64,000 bases of DNA from Pseudomonas phenolilytica (GCF_021432765.1 NZ_CP058908.1:326001-390000); one strand, 5' to 3'; positions 45,496 through 56,700 are shown, counted from the stretch's first letter. The notes: generated by a model from the sequence alone, not told the origin. Translations and numbers: made by a program.

Positions 45496-47151
45496 CTAGA
45501 ACCGCCCGGCCGTGGTGGCACCTTCGCTCGGCGTCAGGCTGTTGTTCGCCCCGCTCTGCCATTGCCGCACCTGGGTGGCGTTGGCCTCGTCGCGGATCAG
45601 GCATTTCCATTCCACCGTCTGCCCGGCCGGCACGGCGATACGGCCCTTCCAGGTCGGATAGCTGCTGGTGTCGATCAGCCGTACCGCGGAGGCCGGGCTC
45701 CAGTTGCCGAGCTGGCTGACGTTGCCTACCGCGTAGACGCTGTCACCGGGTTGCGTCACGCCGTTGTCGCAGCGGAAGTTCACATTGACCAGACCTCCCT
45801 CGCCACCGTCATTCCCGCCACCATTGCCGGTGCCGCTGCGCCATACGCGCACCTGGCCATTGCTGGTATTGACTGCTTCGCTGAAGCTGCCGCTGGCGAC
45901 CTGGCCGGGATTGCCCAGGTCGGAGTTGAGCGCCACCACCAGGGTCTGCTGGCTGCCGGTGACGGTGGCGACCAGGCCACTGAAGCCGCTGTGGAAGCTG
46001 ATCGCCGAATCGGCGCGCACGCCGGCGGCGCGACGCACCTGGATCAGTTGGCGGATGAAGTCGCCGTAGCCCCAGTCGTACATGTGCGACCAGTACACCA
46101 CCGGCGTGCCGGGGCTGGTGAGGATGTAGGCGTAGGCCTGGCGGATCAGCCCGTCCTGCAGCGGCCAGTGATGCTGGCCACCGTTCTGCCCGGGCGAGTA
46201 GTCGGTGTCGTGGTTGTCGACGAAGGTCACCGCCACCTCGCGCCAGCGCGGATCGGGGTTGCCGTTCAGGCCGTGCTTCCAGTCGGCGACCGAGCCGTTC
46301 TGCATGCGCTCCTTGAGGGCGAAGTCGAACACCGGGCATTTGGCCCGGTCGGACCAGTCCTTGATGATTTGCTGCCAACTGGCGGTGTTGCGCCAGTCCC
46401 AGCTCGGATATTCAGAGGGGCCTTTCCACAGCTCGCCGACGCAGAAGCTGCTGTCGGCGCTGTCGCTCATCCAGCTGTCGACCCGCTCGGGCGCGTAGCC
46501 GCGCACGAAATCGAAACGGAAGCCGCCAGCGCCGTACTGACCGCGCAGGTTGGCGAGTTCGTCGCGGAACATGCCGTAGACCTGCGGATGACTGGTATTG
46601 AGGTCCGCATCGCCGCCGATGAAGCGGTCGCCGTCGTCGCAGTCATTGGGGTAGTTGCCCGGGTCGGCGCAGTCGTTGCGCCAGAAGCCCTGGCCGGCCG
46701 GCAGGTTGATTTCCTTGTTCGGGTAGCCGCGGTTCATGTGGTTGGGCACCACGTCGTAGAGCACCTTCACCCCGGCACCGCCGAGCGCGCCGGCGGCCTG
46801 GCGCAGCTGGACGTCGCTGCCGTAGCGGCCGTTCTTGTTGAAGTCGTGCCAGAAGTAGCCCTCACCGCCGCCGGACTTGCCGCCGTCGGTCCAGCTGGAG
46901 AAGTCACGCCAGGGCACCGGCATCCAGATTGCCGAGAAGCCGTCGGCGGCGATGGTCGCGGCCTGCTGGCGGAGGATGTTGTACCAGTCGTTGGGCGCCT
47001 CGCGGACGACATTCCAGTGGAAGCCCTGGAGGATGATTTCGTCGCCGCCGTGGTAGCGCACGGCGTTGGGGCTTTTGCCGGCCTGATCGGCCATTGCCGG
47101 CAACGGCAGCAGGATTGCCGCCAATACGGCGGCACGCAGGATGTGGCTCAT
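45496..47151 (-). CDS. amyP: glucan 1,4-alpha-maltotetraohydrolase (G4-forming amylase), secreted
   Basis: Extracellular exo-amylase releasing maltotetraose from starch (EC 3.2.1.60). ATG 47151 gives 551 residues: signal peptide 1-21 (cleavage AMA/DQAGK), GH13 catalytic barrel, a Gly/Asn-rich linker near 440-455 and a C-terminal CBM20 starch-binding domain (about 455-551). Catalytic residues are D214 (FRFDFVRG), E240 (CVGELW) and D315 (VDNHD), i.e. mature 193, 219 and 294, the numbering known for the P. stutzeri enzyme. Divergent from lamB with MalT-like sites between. Confidence 0.97.
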   Translation of the reverse strand: MSHILRAAVLAAILLPLPAMADQAGKSPNAVRYHGGDEIILQGFHWNVVREAPNDWYNILRQQAATIAADGFSAIWMPVPWRDFSSWTDGGKSGGGEGYFWHDFNKNGRYGSDVQLRQAAGALGGAGVKVLYDVVPNHMNRGYPNKEINLPAGQGFWRNDCADPGNYPNDCDDGDRFIGGDADLNTSHPQVYGMFRDELANLRGQYGAGGFRFDFVRGYAPERVDSWMSDSADSSFCVGELWKGPSEYPSWDWRNTASWQQIIKDWSDRAKCPVFDFALKERMQNGSVADWKHGLNGNPDPRWREVAVTFVDNHDTDYSPGQNGGQHHWPLQDGLIRQAYAYILTSPGTPVVYWSHMYDWGYGDFIRQLIQVRRAAGVRADSAISFHSGFSGLVATVTGSQQTLVVALNSDLGNPGQVASGSFSEAVNTSNGQVRVWRSGTGNGGGNDGGEGGLVNVNFRCDNGVTQPGDSVYAVGNVSQLGNWSPASAVRLIDTSSYPTWKGRIAVPAGQTVEWKCLIRDEANATQVRQWQSGANNSLTPSEGATTAGRF

Positions 47152-48830
<1,679 letters not shown>

Positions 48831-48899
48831 CCCGCGTCGGCTGAACGCCGTTGCAGGCAACGGCAGCCTTTCCGCTCCCACCGTCCAGACGGTGCCTTT

Positions 48900-48931
48900 T
48901 GCCCCGGCTCTGGCAGGTCGGGGCATTTTTT
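48900..48931 (+). terminator. intrinsic terminator between lamB and malM
   Basis: 7-bp stem TGCCCCG/CGGGGCA (48900-48906 with 48919-48925) followed by TTTTTT, 70 bp after lamB. It is preceded by a second hairpin GCCGTTGC/GCAACGGC at 48847-48864. malM begins 16 bp later, so it probably acts as a partial attenuator. Confidence 0.75.
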
Positions 48932-48946
48932 ATCCGGAGAATCGCC

Positions 48947-49870
48947 ATGCACCCGTTATCTCTTCTCGCCGCCGGGCTGATCGCCCTGGCGCTCGCCGGC
49001 TGCGGCAGCGAGCCGCTGCGCCGGGTCGACGCCCTCACCACCAGCCCCAAGCCACTGGAACGACCGATCGAACAGGCCCGTGCCGCACTGGCCGCCGCGC
49101 CGTCCTGCTGCAGCGGCCTCGACCAGCTGCCGTACGAGCCGCTCGAAGCCGGTTTCGCCGGTGACGTACTGATCGACAGCCAGGCGCCGGCCTACCGCTT
49201 TGAGACCGGCAAGAGTTTCCTGCGCGCCTTCAAACTGCCGGCCGGCGGCCCGTCGTTCGAGCTGCGCCTGTACAGCCAGGCCGGCAGCAGCGTGCTGGCA
49301 CCCAATGCCATGCTGCTCGACAGCCGCATGCGCCCGACCCGCCTGCTGGATGCCGACGACTTCGTCTACGTGCCGCCAACCGGGCTCAAGGGCGACAGTC
49401 TGGACGCGCGCCTGCGCATCGACCGCTCGCAGCCCGAGCATCCGGGCAACGAGCGCTACCTGATCCTCTACACCAGCGACGCGCAGATGGCCGGCCAGAC
49501 CACGCTCGAACACCCGGCCAAGGCCTACGCCAAGGCGCTGGGCAACGAGCCGCCGAGCATCCCCGATCCGGTGGCGCAGCACTCGCCCGTAGGTGTGATC
49601 AAGCTGGTGATGATCCCCGACAGCACCGCCGGCTCGAGCGCCAAGGGCTATGTGCCGGGCTACAGCATCGGCCAGGAGATGGGTAACGAACTGCCCGCCA
49701 CGCCGGCACCGGCGGTACTGCCGGAGACCTCGGCCTACTACCGCCAGGCCATCGATGCGGCGCTGGTGCAGAAAGATCTGGAGCGCGCACTGCGTCTGGC
49801 CGACGAAGCGGCACGGGTAGGCGACAGCACGGCGAAGCAGCACCTGCTCGAACGCATCGAGATTCGCTGA
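48947..49870 (+). CDS. malM: maltose operon periplasmic protein MalM (lipoprotein form)
   Basis: 307 residues from ATG 48947 (CCGGAGA upstream), near E. coli MalM (306). Here the signal ends in the lipobox LALAGC (Cys at about 18), so the protein is probably a lipoprotein. The family stretch LDQLPYEPL and GVIKLVMIPDS are conserved. Role unknown even in E. coli; last gene of lamB-malM. A frame extension to 48851 lies in the terminator and is rejected. Confidence 0.92.
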   Translation: MHPLSLLAAGLIALALAGCGSEPLRRVDALTTSPKPLERPIEQARAALAAAPSCCSGLDQLPYEPLEAGFAGDVLIDSQAPAYRFETGKSFLRAFKLPAGGPSFELRLYSQAGSSVLAPNAMLLDSRMRPTRLLDADDFVYVPPTGLKGDSLDARLRIDRSQPEHPGNERYLILYTSDAQMAGQTTLEHPAKAYAKALGNEPPSIPDPVAQHSPVGVIKLVMIPDSTAGSSAKGYVPGYSIGQEMGNELPATPAPAVLPETSAYYRQAIDAALVQKDLERALRLADEAARVGDSTAKQHLLERIEIR

Positions 49871-49936
49871 TCGGTCAGGCGTCGCCGGCTGGGTAACGGT
49901 GCAAGGCCACAGCCGCCGGTGGCTGTGGCCTGACGT

Positions 49937-50374
49937 TCATTCGCCGCGGATGTACTGTTCGAGCTGCTGGATCAGGCTGTCCTGTTCGGCCATGGTTTCC
50001 TTGACCACGTCACCGATCGACAGCAGGCCGACGGTGCGGCCCTCGTCCAGCACCGGCAGGTGGCGCAGGTGCTTCTCGGTCATGATCTCCATGCACTCGC
50101 GGATGCTCTGGCGCGGCTCCACGGTGATGACCTTGCTGGTCATGATGGCGCTGACCGGGGTGACGAACGAGGAGCGCCCCTGGAGCACGATCTTGCGCGC
50201 GTAGTCGCGCTCGCTGACGATTCCCACCAACCGCCCCGAAGCATCGGCAACCGGCAGGGCTCCGACGTTCTTCTCGGCCATCAGCTTGAGCGCGTCGAAT
50301 ACCGAATCCTCGGGGGCGATCATCACGATGCCTTGTGTCTGCTTGGCACCAATCACCTGCGCAACCGTTTTCAT
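49937..50374 (-). CDS. tandem CBS-domain protein
   Basis: 145 residues from ATG 50374 with a strong GGAAGGAG site. Two CBS motifs form one Bateman module (about 10-65 with DASGRLVGIVSERDYARK and 78-135 with DEGRTVGLLSIGDVV). Such stand-alone modules bind adenosyl ligands and sense energy state; target unknown. Monocistronic. Confidence 0.9.
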   Translation of the reverse strand: MKTVAQVIGAKQTQGIVMIAPEDSVFDALKLMAEKNVGALPVADASGRLVGIVSERDYARKIVLQGRSSFVTPVSAIMTSKVITVEPRQSIRECMEIMTEKHLRHLPVLDEGRTVGLLSIGDVVKETMAEQDSLIQQLEQYIRGE

Positions 50375-50527
50375 GGGACAGCTCCTTCCTGTTGGTTTTG
50401 GCGGAAATGCGGCCCATGCATCCCCGCTTCGAGCAAGCCTGAGACAGAACATATAGCGTGGCCGCGAGCGCGGCAAAGCGTTTCCGCTCGCGCCGCGGCA
50501 AGCCTGTATGCAAATGCTTCCGCCGAG

Positions 50528-50848
50528 TCAGGCGCTCAGCTTCAGGCCGACCAGCCCGGCGAGCAGCAACAGCGCGCTGAGCAAGCGCACGGGCGAGGCG
50601 CTTTCGCCAAAGATGACGATGCCCAACGCGACAGTGCCCAACGCACCGATGCCGACCCATATCGCGTAGGCCGTACCAACCGGCAGCACCTGCATGGCGC
50701 GGGCGAGGAGGAAAAAGCTGCCAGCCATGGCCAAGACGGTGAGCACACTGGGCAGCGGACGGGTGAACCCTTCGGAAGCCTTGAGGCCAATGGCCCAGCC
50801 TACTTCCAGAAGGCCGGCAATGATCAGCATGATCCAGGCCGAATGCAT
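50528..50848 (-). CDS. sugE: SMR-family guanidinium exporter SugE (Gdx)
   Basis: 106 residues, four transmembrane helices, with the membrane-embedded glutamate E15 in [12 protein letters not shown], which distinguishes the SugE/Gdx branch of small multidrug resistance proteins. Gdx proteins export guanidinium in exchange for protons. Assignment is reinforced by the guanidine-II riboswitch in its leader. ATG 50848; GATGGAG lies 7-8 nt upstream. Confidence 0.94.
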   Translation of the reverse strand: MHSAWIMLIIAGLLEVGWAIGLKASEGFTRPLPSVLTVLAMAGSFFLLARAMQVLPVGTAYAIWVGIGALGTVALGIVIFGESASPVRLLSALLLLAGLVGLKLSA

Positions 50849-50869
50849 GAGGATGACTCCATCAAAACG

Positions 50870-50915
50870 GCAGGGTCGTCCCCGCATGATCCGACACACC
50901 GGCGGGTCGTCCCGC
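50870..50915 (-). promoter_or_regulatory. guanidine-II (mini-ykkC) riboswitch
   Basis: On the minus strand two short hairpins with ACGA loops: GCGGGACGACCCGC (50915-50902) and GCGGGGACGACCCTGC (50885-50870), 16 nt apart. Two hairpins with ACGR loops are the definition of mini-ykkC, and it ends 21 nt before the sugE ATG, as expected for translational control. Confidence 0.93.
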
Positions 50916-51201
50916 GGCGAATGCGACCCTAGCACAGCGGCGCACGGTGTTGGGCCGTTCAAAGCGGCCGTTGACCGTTGGCATTAGCGGCGTGACTGCG
51001 AAAGCACGGGCACGAACGAACATCGATGGATGGTACTTTTGGATCGGGTAAACGCCGACTCTCATCCCGGCGCAAATGCCATGCGGTGGATGGGTGGAGC
51101 GTCATCCACCCTACGAACCGCTCGCGTAGGGTGGAAAACTGCGAAGCATTTTCCACCGTTCCGCCCTCGCCAGCAGAGGGACGCCCTCTCCGCAAACAGT
51201 C
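50916..51201. other. intergenic region with sugE promoter area and REP-like hairpins
   Basis: No gene seen. A TGCTAGGGT sequence just upstream of the riboswitch could be an extended -10 for sugE. Two REP-like hairpins occupy 51085-51157. Confidence 0.5.
51085..51157. repeat. pair of REP-like hairpins
   Basis: Hairpin 1: GGTGGATG/CATCCACC (51085-51092, 51103-51110). Hairpin 2: GGTGGAAAA/TTTTCCACC (51130-51138, 51149-51157). Both share a CGTAGGGTGGA-type edge in opposite orientation, the look of a two-unit repetitive extragenic palindrome. Confidence 0.6.
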
Positions 51202-52065
51202 TCAGGCCACAGCATGCCCGCGGGCCGCTTCGCTGAGGTAGAACCAGGCGGGACGCTCCAGCTCCAGTTCAGCGCCCAGCAGCGCCTCCTCGATTCGCTC
51301 CCAGCGCAGGCTGCCGAGGATCGGCAACGGCCGGCCGGGTAACTGCCGCAGCCAGGCCAGCGCCACCTGGTTGGGCGTCACGCCCAGATCGGCGGCGACC
51401 TCACTGAGTGCGCTGCACAAGCGTTCACCAAAGCGTCCACCGCCCATGGGCGACCAGGCCAACACCTGCAGGCCGGCCGCCTGCAGCGCATGCAGACTGC
51501 CGTCCCATACCCAATGCTGAGCCTGCAGAGACAGCTCGATCTGGTTGCAGCGCAGCGGCACGCACTGCGCCAGGGCCTGGCAGTGCAGGATGCCGGCGTT
51601 GGACAGCCCCACCCAGCGGACCTTGCCGCTGGCGACCAGCCCGTTCAGCGTCTCGGCTACCTCGTCGACCTGCAGCAGCGGGTCCGGGCGATGCAGCAGG
51701 AAGCCATCGAGTCGTTCCACTCCCAGCCGCGCCAGGCTGTCGTCCACCGCTCGGCGCAGGTAGCGAGAACTGGAGTCGTAGTGCTTGACCCGCCAGCGCG
51801 AACGGTCCTGCCCCGCCGGCACGATGTCGGCCTTGCCGATGATCTGCAGGCGCTGGCGCAACCCGGGTGCCTGGCGCAGGGCCGCACCGAAGTGCGCCTC
51901 GCATTGCCCGCCGGCATAGATGTCGGCATGGTCGAAGCCGTTCAGCCCGAGCTCGATACAGCGTTCGATAAAGCCCAGCAGCGCCTGGGGTTCGCCCAGC
52001 TCGGGATATTCCAGCAGGCGCATCATGCCCAGCAACAGCGGCTGGGCGAGCACGGGTGCGGCCAT
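51202..52065 (-). CDS. aldo/keto reductase (YdhF-like)
   Basis: 287-residue NAD(P)H-dependent (beta/alpha)8 oxidoreductase. The tetrad is present: Asp and Tyr in DHADIYAGG, Lys in IIGKADIV and His in LLHRPDP; the phosphate-binding ILGSLRWERIEEAL is near the C-terminus. Physiological substrate unknown. It starts 12 bp after the gapN-like stop, so it may be the last gene of the zwf-pgl-eda-gapN transcript. Confidence 0.88.
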   Translation of the reverse strand: MAAPVLAQPLLLGMMRLLEYPELGEPQALLGFIERCIELGLNGFDHADIYAGGQCEAHFGAALRQAPGLRQRLQIIGKADIVPAGQDRSRWRVKHYDSSSRYLRRAVDDSLARLGVERLDGFLLHRPDPLLQVDEVAETLNGLVASGKVRWVGLSNAGILHCQALAQCVPLRCNQIELSLQAQHWVWDGSLHALQAAGLQVLAWSPMGGGRFGERLCSALSEVAADLGVTPNQVALAWLRQLPGRPLPILGSLRWERIEEALLGAELELERPAWFYLSEAARGHAVA

Positions 52066-52077
52066 CGTGGCGCTCCG

Positions 52078-53706
52078 TCAGAAGATGTAGTCGGTGGTCA
52101 GGAAGCTCGACTGGCGGTCACGAATGATCCGGTCGACCAGCTCCTTGTTGGCCTCGTTGAAGCGCGTCGCCACCAGGGTACGGATGGAGAACACGCGCAG
52201 GGCGTCATGTACCGACAGCGTGCCCTCGGCGGAATTCTTGCGGCCGTTGAACGGATAGCTGTCCGGCCCGCGCTGGCACTGGGCGTTGATGTTGATGCGC
52301 CCGACCTGGTTGACGAAGGCATCCACCAGCCGGCCTACCTGCGCCGGGTCGTTGCCGAAGATCGACAGCTGCTGGCCGTAGTCGGAGGCGGTGACGTAGT
52401 CGATCACCTCCTGCAGGTCGCGGTACGGCACCACCGGCACCAGCGGGCCGAACTGCTCTTCGTGATAGACACGCATGGACGAATCCACCGGGCTCAGCAC
52501 TGCCGGCTGGAAAAAGGTCTGGTGCGACTCGCCGCCGCCGGCGTTGATCACCCGCGCGCCCTTGGCTACGGCGTCTTCGAGTACGGCATGCAGGTAATCG
52601 GTCTTGCCCGGCTCCGGCAGCGGTGTCAGCGCCACGCCCGGCTCCCAGGGCATGCCCGCCTTGAGCGCGTTGACCCGCGCAGCGAAGCGTTCGAGGAAGC
52701 CATCGAGCACCGCCTCATGCACGAAGAGGATCTTCAGTGCGGTGCAGCGCTGACCGTTGAACGACAGCGCGCCGGTCACCGCCTCCTCCACGGCATTGTC
52801 GAGATCGACCTGCGGCAGGACGATGCCAGGGTTCTTCGCATCCAGCCCCAGCGCGGCGCGCAGGCGGTGCGGACGCGGGTGCAGTTTCTTCAGGTCGGCG
52901 GCGCCCTTGTGCGTGCCGATAAAGGCGAACACGTCGATCTTGCCGCTGGCCATCAGCGCGCTGACCGTCTCGCGACCGCGGCCGTAGATGACGTTGATGA
53001 CCCCCGCCGGGAAGCTGTCGCGGAAGGCTTCGAGCAGCGGGCGGATCAGCAGTACGCCGAACTTGGCCGGTTTGAACACCACGGTGTTGCCCATGATCAG
53101 CGCCGGGATCAGCGTGGTGAAGGTTTCGTTCAGCGGGTAGTTGTACGGCCCCATGCACAGCGCCACGCCCATGGGCACGCGGCGGATCTGCCCGAGGGTG
53201 CCCTGCTCCAGCTCGAAGCGGCTGGAGCTGCGGTCCAGTTCCTTCAGCGCGTGGATGGTGTCGACGATGTAGTCGCAGGTGCGGTCGAATTCCTTCTCCG
53301 AATCCTTGAGGTTCTTGCCGATCTCCCACATCAGCAATTTGACCACCGCCTCGCGCTGCTCGCGCATACGCGCCAGGAAGGCTTCGACATGGGCGATACG
53401 CTCAGCCACGCGCATGGTCGGCCAGGCTCCGCGGCCGTAGTCATAGGCGGCAACGGCGGCGTCCAGCGCACGCAGCGCGGCGTCGGCATCCAGCAGCGGC
53501 GTGCTGCCCAGCACCACCTGACGCTCGCTGCCATCGGCCTCGCGCAGAAACACCGGGCTGCGAACTTCCGCCAGCGGGCCGTCCCAGTGCATCAACTCGC
53601 CATCGACCAGATAGTCGCGCTGCTCGACCGGAGCATCCGGCTGATAGGCAGCGGGAATCTCATCGAGACGGGGAAACAGGTCGGCAAGCGGGGGCGCAGT
53701 AGTCAT
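52078..53706 (-). CDS. gapN: GapN-like NADP-dependent glyceraldehyde-3-phosphate dehydrogenase (ALDH family)
   Basis: 542-residue aldehyde dehydrogenase. It has MGPYNYPLNET (185-195, with N189), FKPAKFG for cofactor binding and nucleophile C321 in NGQRCTALK. It matches the long Pseudomonas proteins annotated as non-phosphorylating GAPDH, giving 3-phosphoglycerate and NADPH directly from the triose phosphate of the Entner-Doudoroff pathway. The usual ELGGK general-base Glu is replaced: the aligned residue is G287 in LGLDAKN. 68 bp after eda. Substrate is inferred from context. Confidence 0.8.
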   Translation of the reverse strand: MTTAPPLADLFPRLDEIPAAYQPDAPVEQRDYLVDGELMHWDGPLAEVRSPVFLREADGSERQVVLGSTPLLDADAALRALDAAVAAYDYGRGAWPTMRVAERIAHVEAFLARMREQREAVVKLLMWEIGKNLKDSEKEFDRTCDYIVDTIHALKELDRSSSRFELEQGTLGQIRRVPMGVALCMGPYNYPLNETFTTLIPALIMGNTVVFKPAKFGVLLIRPLLEAFRDSFPAGVINVIYGRGRETVSALMASGKIDVFAFIGTHKGAADLKKLHPRPHRLRAALGLDAKNPGIVLPQVDLDNAVEEAVTGALSFNGQRCTALKILFVHEAVLDGFLERFAARVNALKAGMPWEPGVALTPLPEPGKTDYLHAVLEDAVAKGARVINAGGGESHQTFFQPAVLSPVDSSMRVYHEEQFGPLVPVVPYRDLQEVIDYVTASDYGQQLSIFGNDPAQVGRLVDAFVNQVGRININAQCQRGPDSYPFNGRKNSAEGTLSVHDALRVFSIRTLVATRFNEANKELVDRIIRDRQSSFLTTDYIF

Positions 53707-53774
53707 GGAACCTCCAGGTAGCGAATCGGGGCGATCACGGCAGGCCCCACGCCCACCGCGATGGGTCGGACGGA

Positions 53775-54512
53775 TTACAGCTCGCGCTGTTCGGCACGCT
53801 CGGCGCGCAGGTCGAAGTCGCGCGGCAGTTCGGCTGGCGCTGCGCTGTCCAGCGCCTGCAGGGCCTGGCACGTGGCGCTTTCGATGGCGGCCCAGTCGCC
53901 GGCACGCACGGCCTTGGCGTCGACCATCCAGGTACCACCAACGCACATCACATTGGACTGCGCCAGGTAGTCCCTGGCGTTGCGCGCGTTGACGCCACCG
54001 GTCGGGCAGAAACGGATATTGCCGAACGGCCCGCCCAGCGCCTTGAGTGCGGCGACGCCGCCACAGACTTCGGCCGGGAACAGCTTGAAGCGGCGGTAAC
54101 CCAGGGCGTAACCGAGCATGATTTCCGAGGCGCTGGCCACGCCCGGCAGCAGCGGCAACGGGCTGTGCAACGCGGCATCCAGCAGCTCGCCAGTGCTGCC
54201 CGGAGAGACGATGAATTGCGCACCGGCCGCCTCGGCCTGGGCCAGCATGGCGGCATCCAGCACGGTACCGGCACCGACGATCAGTTCGGGGCGCTGCTCG
54301 CGCAGCAGGCGGATGGCACTCAGACCCAGAGCCGAGCGCAGGGTGATTTCCAGCACCTTGAGGCCACCGGCGGCCAAGGCGTCGGCCAGCGGCAGGATGT
54401 CCGCCTCGCGCTCGATGGTGATCACCGGCAGGATGCGTGCGGCACTGCACCACTGGTCGATCAGGGCGATCTTGTCGGTCATGCTGACGGCGCGGGTTTG
54501 GGTAGATGTCAT
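53775..54512 (-). CDS. eda: 2-keto-3-deoxy-6-phosphogluconate (KDPG) aldolase
   Basis: Splits KDPG to pyruvate and glyceraldehyde-3-phosphate. 245 residues with the class I aldolase features: Glu in LEITLRS and the Schiff-base Lys in RRFKLFPAE; phosphate loop PTGGVNARN. Start ATG 54512 (MTSTQTRAVS); a start at residue 11 (MTDKIALID) would give the more usual length of 235. 18 bp after pgl, in zwf-pgl-eda order. Confidence 0.95.
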   Translation of the reverse strand: MTSTQTRAVSMTDKIALIDQWCSAARILPVITIEREADILPLADALAAGGLKVLEITLRSALGLSAIRLLREQRPELIVGAGTVLDAAMLAQAEAAGAQFIVSPGSTGELLDAALHSPLPLLPGVASASEIMLGYALGYRRFKLFPAEVCGGVAALKALGGPFGNIRFCPTGGVNARNARDYLAQSNVMCVGGTWMVDAKAVRAGDWAAIESATCQALQALDSAAPAELPRDFDLRAERAEQREL

Positions 54513-54530
54513 GGAAGATTCCTTGCGGCC

Positions 54531-55244
54531 TCAGGGGCACCAGTAGATTTCGAGGGGACGGGCGAGGAAGGCGCGGATCGGCATCGCTTCATAGGATTCG
54601 CCGGCCAGGGCCTGGTTGAGCGTGGCCAGCTTGCCCGGGCCGTGCAGGGCGAGCAGGGTCAGCCGCGCGCTGGCCAGCAGCGCCAGGGACATGCTCAGGC
54701 GCTGGCGCGGTACGCTCGGCGCCTGCATCGGCAGGCAGCGCCGCGCACCACGCGGGTCGAGCGCCGCTTCCAGGTTCGGGCTGTCGGGAAACAGCGAGGC
54801 GGTGTGGCCGTCCTCGCCCATGCCCAGCACCAGCACGTCGATCGGCGGCAGTTCGGCCAATACGGCATTGGCGCGGTCAGCTGCCTCGTCGAGACTGGCC
54901 GCGCTCTGATAAAGGCCGATCAGCCGCGCCGCGGCCGCTGGTCCCTGCAACAGGTGTTGGCGCACCAGGCCTTCGTTGCTGTCGGGATGGCTGACCGGCA
55001 CCCAGCGCTCGTCGGCGAGGCTGATGGTGACGTTGGCCCAGTCCAGCTCCTGCTGCGCCAGGCGCTCGAAGAACGCGATCGGGCTGCGGCCGCCGGACAC
55101 CACCAGGGTCGCCGCACCGCGCTCGGCGATCGCACTGCGCAGGGCGTTGCTCACCGTCAGCGCCAGTTCGCCGGCCAGCTGGTCGGCGTTGCCGAGGCTG
55201 AAACCGAGGGTCTGCACCGGCAGATCGAGATTAGAGATCGTCAT
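54531..55244 (-). CDS. pgl: 6-phosphogluconolactonase
   Basis: Hydrolyses 6-phosphogluconolactone. With ATG 55244 the product has 237 residues ([12 protein letters not shown]). Family motifs [23 protein letters not shown] and [15 protein letters not shown] are present. The start lies inside the zwf 3' end (14-nt overlap) with AGGAG supplied by zwf codons, so it is translationally coupled. Confidence 0.96.
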   Translation of the reverse strand: MTISNLDLPVQTLGFSLGNADQLAGELALTVSNALRSAIAERGAATLVVSGGRSPIAFFERLAQQELDWANVTISLADERWVPVSHPDSNEGLVRQHLLQGPAAAARLIGLYQSAASLDEAADRANAVLAELPPIDVLVLGMGEDGHTASLFPDSPNLEAALDPRGARRCLPMQAPSVPRQRLSMSLALLASARLTLLALHGPGKLATLNQALAGESYEAMPIRAFLARPLEIYWCP

Positions 55245-56700
55245 ACCAACTCCTGCCGTCACGGCTGATCAGGGCAATCGAGGCAGCCGGTCCCCAGCTG
55301 CCTGCTGCGTAGGGTTTGGGAGGCGCGCCGACGCGTTGCCAGCCGTCGATCAGCTGGTCGCACCACTTCCAGGCGTATTCGATTTCGTCCTTGCGCACGA
55401 AGAGGTTCTGGTTGCCCTTCATCACTTCCAGCAGCAGACGCTCGTAGGCGTCGGGGATGCGCGGGCTCTTGTAGGTTTCCGAGAAGTTCAGCTGCAGCGG
55501 GCCGCTGCGCAGCTGCATGCCCTTGTCCAGGCCCTGGTCCTTGGTCATCACCAGCAGCGAGATGCCCTCCTGCGGCTGCAGGCGGATGATCAGCTTGTTG
55601 CCGATCAGCTGGCGCTGCTCGGGGGCGAAGATGTAATGCGGCGGCGCCTTGAAGTGGATGACGATCTGCGACAGCTTCTGCGGCATGCGCTTGCCGGTCC
55701 GCAAATAGAAGGGCACACCCGCCCAGCGCCAGTTGCAGATTTCGGCCCGCAGGGCGACGAAGGTCTCGGTGTCGCTCTGGGTGTTGGAGTTTTCCTCCTC
55801 CAGATAGCCCGGCACCTGGCGCCCGAGGATGCTGCCGGCCACGTACTGGCCGCGCACCAATTGCTGACCGAGGTGCTCCGGAGCAATCGGCGCCAGCGCC
55901 TTGAGCACCTTGACCTTCTCGTCGCGGATGCTGTCGGCTGAGAGGTCGCTGGGCGGGTCCATGGCGATCAGGCAGAGCAGCTGCAGCAGGTGGTTCTGGA
56001 TCATGTCGCGCAGCTGGCCGGCCTGGTCGAAGTAGCCCCAGCGGCCCTCGATGCCGACGGTTTCGGCGACGGTGATCTCCACATGGGAAATGTGGTTCTG
56101 GTTCCACTGTGTCTCGAACAGGCTGTTGGCGAAGCGCAGGGCGATGAGGTTCTGCACCGTGTCCTTGCCCAGGTAATGATCGATGCGGTAGGTGCGGTCT
56201 TCCGGGAAGAAGCGCGCCACCGCGTCATTCACCTCGCGGGACGACCCCAGGTCATGGCCGATGGGCTTTTCCAGCACGACGCGGGTGCGCTCGGCCAGCC
56301 CCGCCTCCGCCAGCCCGGCGCAGATCGCGCCGTAGACGGAAGCCGGCGTGGCGAAGAAGGCGACGATACGCTCGGCCTGGCCGGCCTTGTCCGCCAGCGC
56401 GGCGTAATCCTCGCGGCGGCCGAACTCCATGCTCAGGTAGTCCAGACGGGCCAGGAAACGCTGCAGAACGCTTTCCTCGAGTTCGCGCTCGGCCACATGG
56501 CGACGCAGGTGCTCGGCGATCAGCGCCAGATGCGAAGCAGGCTCGCCGTCATCGCGGGCGAGGCCGAGAATGCGGGTGTCCGCCGGCAGCAGGCCGGCAC
56601 GGTCGAGCTGATAAAGCGCGGGAAACAGCTTGCGCAGGGCCAGATCACCGAGGGCGCCGAACAGCGCCAGGGTGCAGGGTTCGACAGATAGTGGCGTCAT
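55231..56700 (-). CDS. zwf: glucose-6-phosphate 1-dehydrogenase
   Basis: NADP-linked oxidation of glucose-6-phosphate, entry to Entner-Doudoroff and pentose phosphate routes. 489 residues with the coenzyme motif [16 protein letters not shown] (about 15-30) and the substrate site [13 protein letters not shown]. Start ATG 56700. First gene of zwf-pgl-eda; divergent from its repressor hexR with a one-mismatch HexR site at 56768-56782. Confidence 0.97.
   Translation of the reverse strand: MTPLSVEPCTLALFGALGDLALRKLFPALYQLDRAGLLPADTRILGLARDDGEPASHLALIAEHLRRHVAERELEESVLQRFLARLDYLSMEFGRREDYAALADKAGQAERIVAFFATPASVYGAICAGLAEAGLAERTRVVLEKPIGHDLGSSREVNDAVARFFPEDRTYRIDHYLGKDTVQNLIALRFANSLFETQWNQNHISHVEITVAETVGIEGRWGYFDQAGQLRDMIQNHLLQLLCLIAMDPPSDLSADSIRDEKVKVLKALAPIAPEHLGQQLVRGQYVAGSILGRQVPGYLEEENSNTQSDTETFVALRAEICNWRWAGVPFYLRTGKRMPQKLSQIVIHFKAPPHYIFAPEQRQLIGNKLIIRLQPQEGISLLVMTKDQGLDKGMQLRSGPLQLNFSETYKSPRIPDAYERLLLEVMKGNQNLFVRKDEIEYAWKWCDQLIDGWQRVGAPPKPYAAGSWGPAASIALISRDGRSWYDDL

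Noticed and set aside
51490-53721. 743-codon plus-strand frame
   Set aside because: Antisense to the aldo/keto reductase and gapN-like genes.
52078-54540. 820-codon minus-strand frame joining gapN-like with sequence upstream
   Set aside because: The part above 53706 is an alternative frame of eda; the real start is ATG 53706 (MTTAPPLADL).
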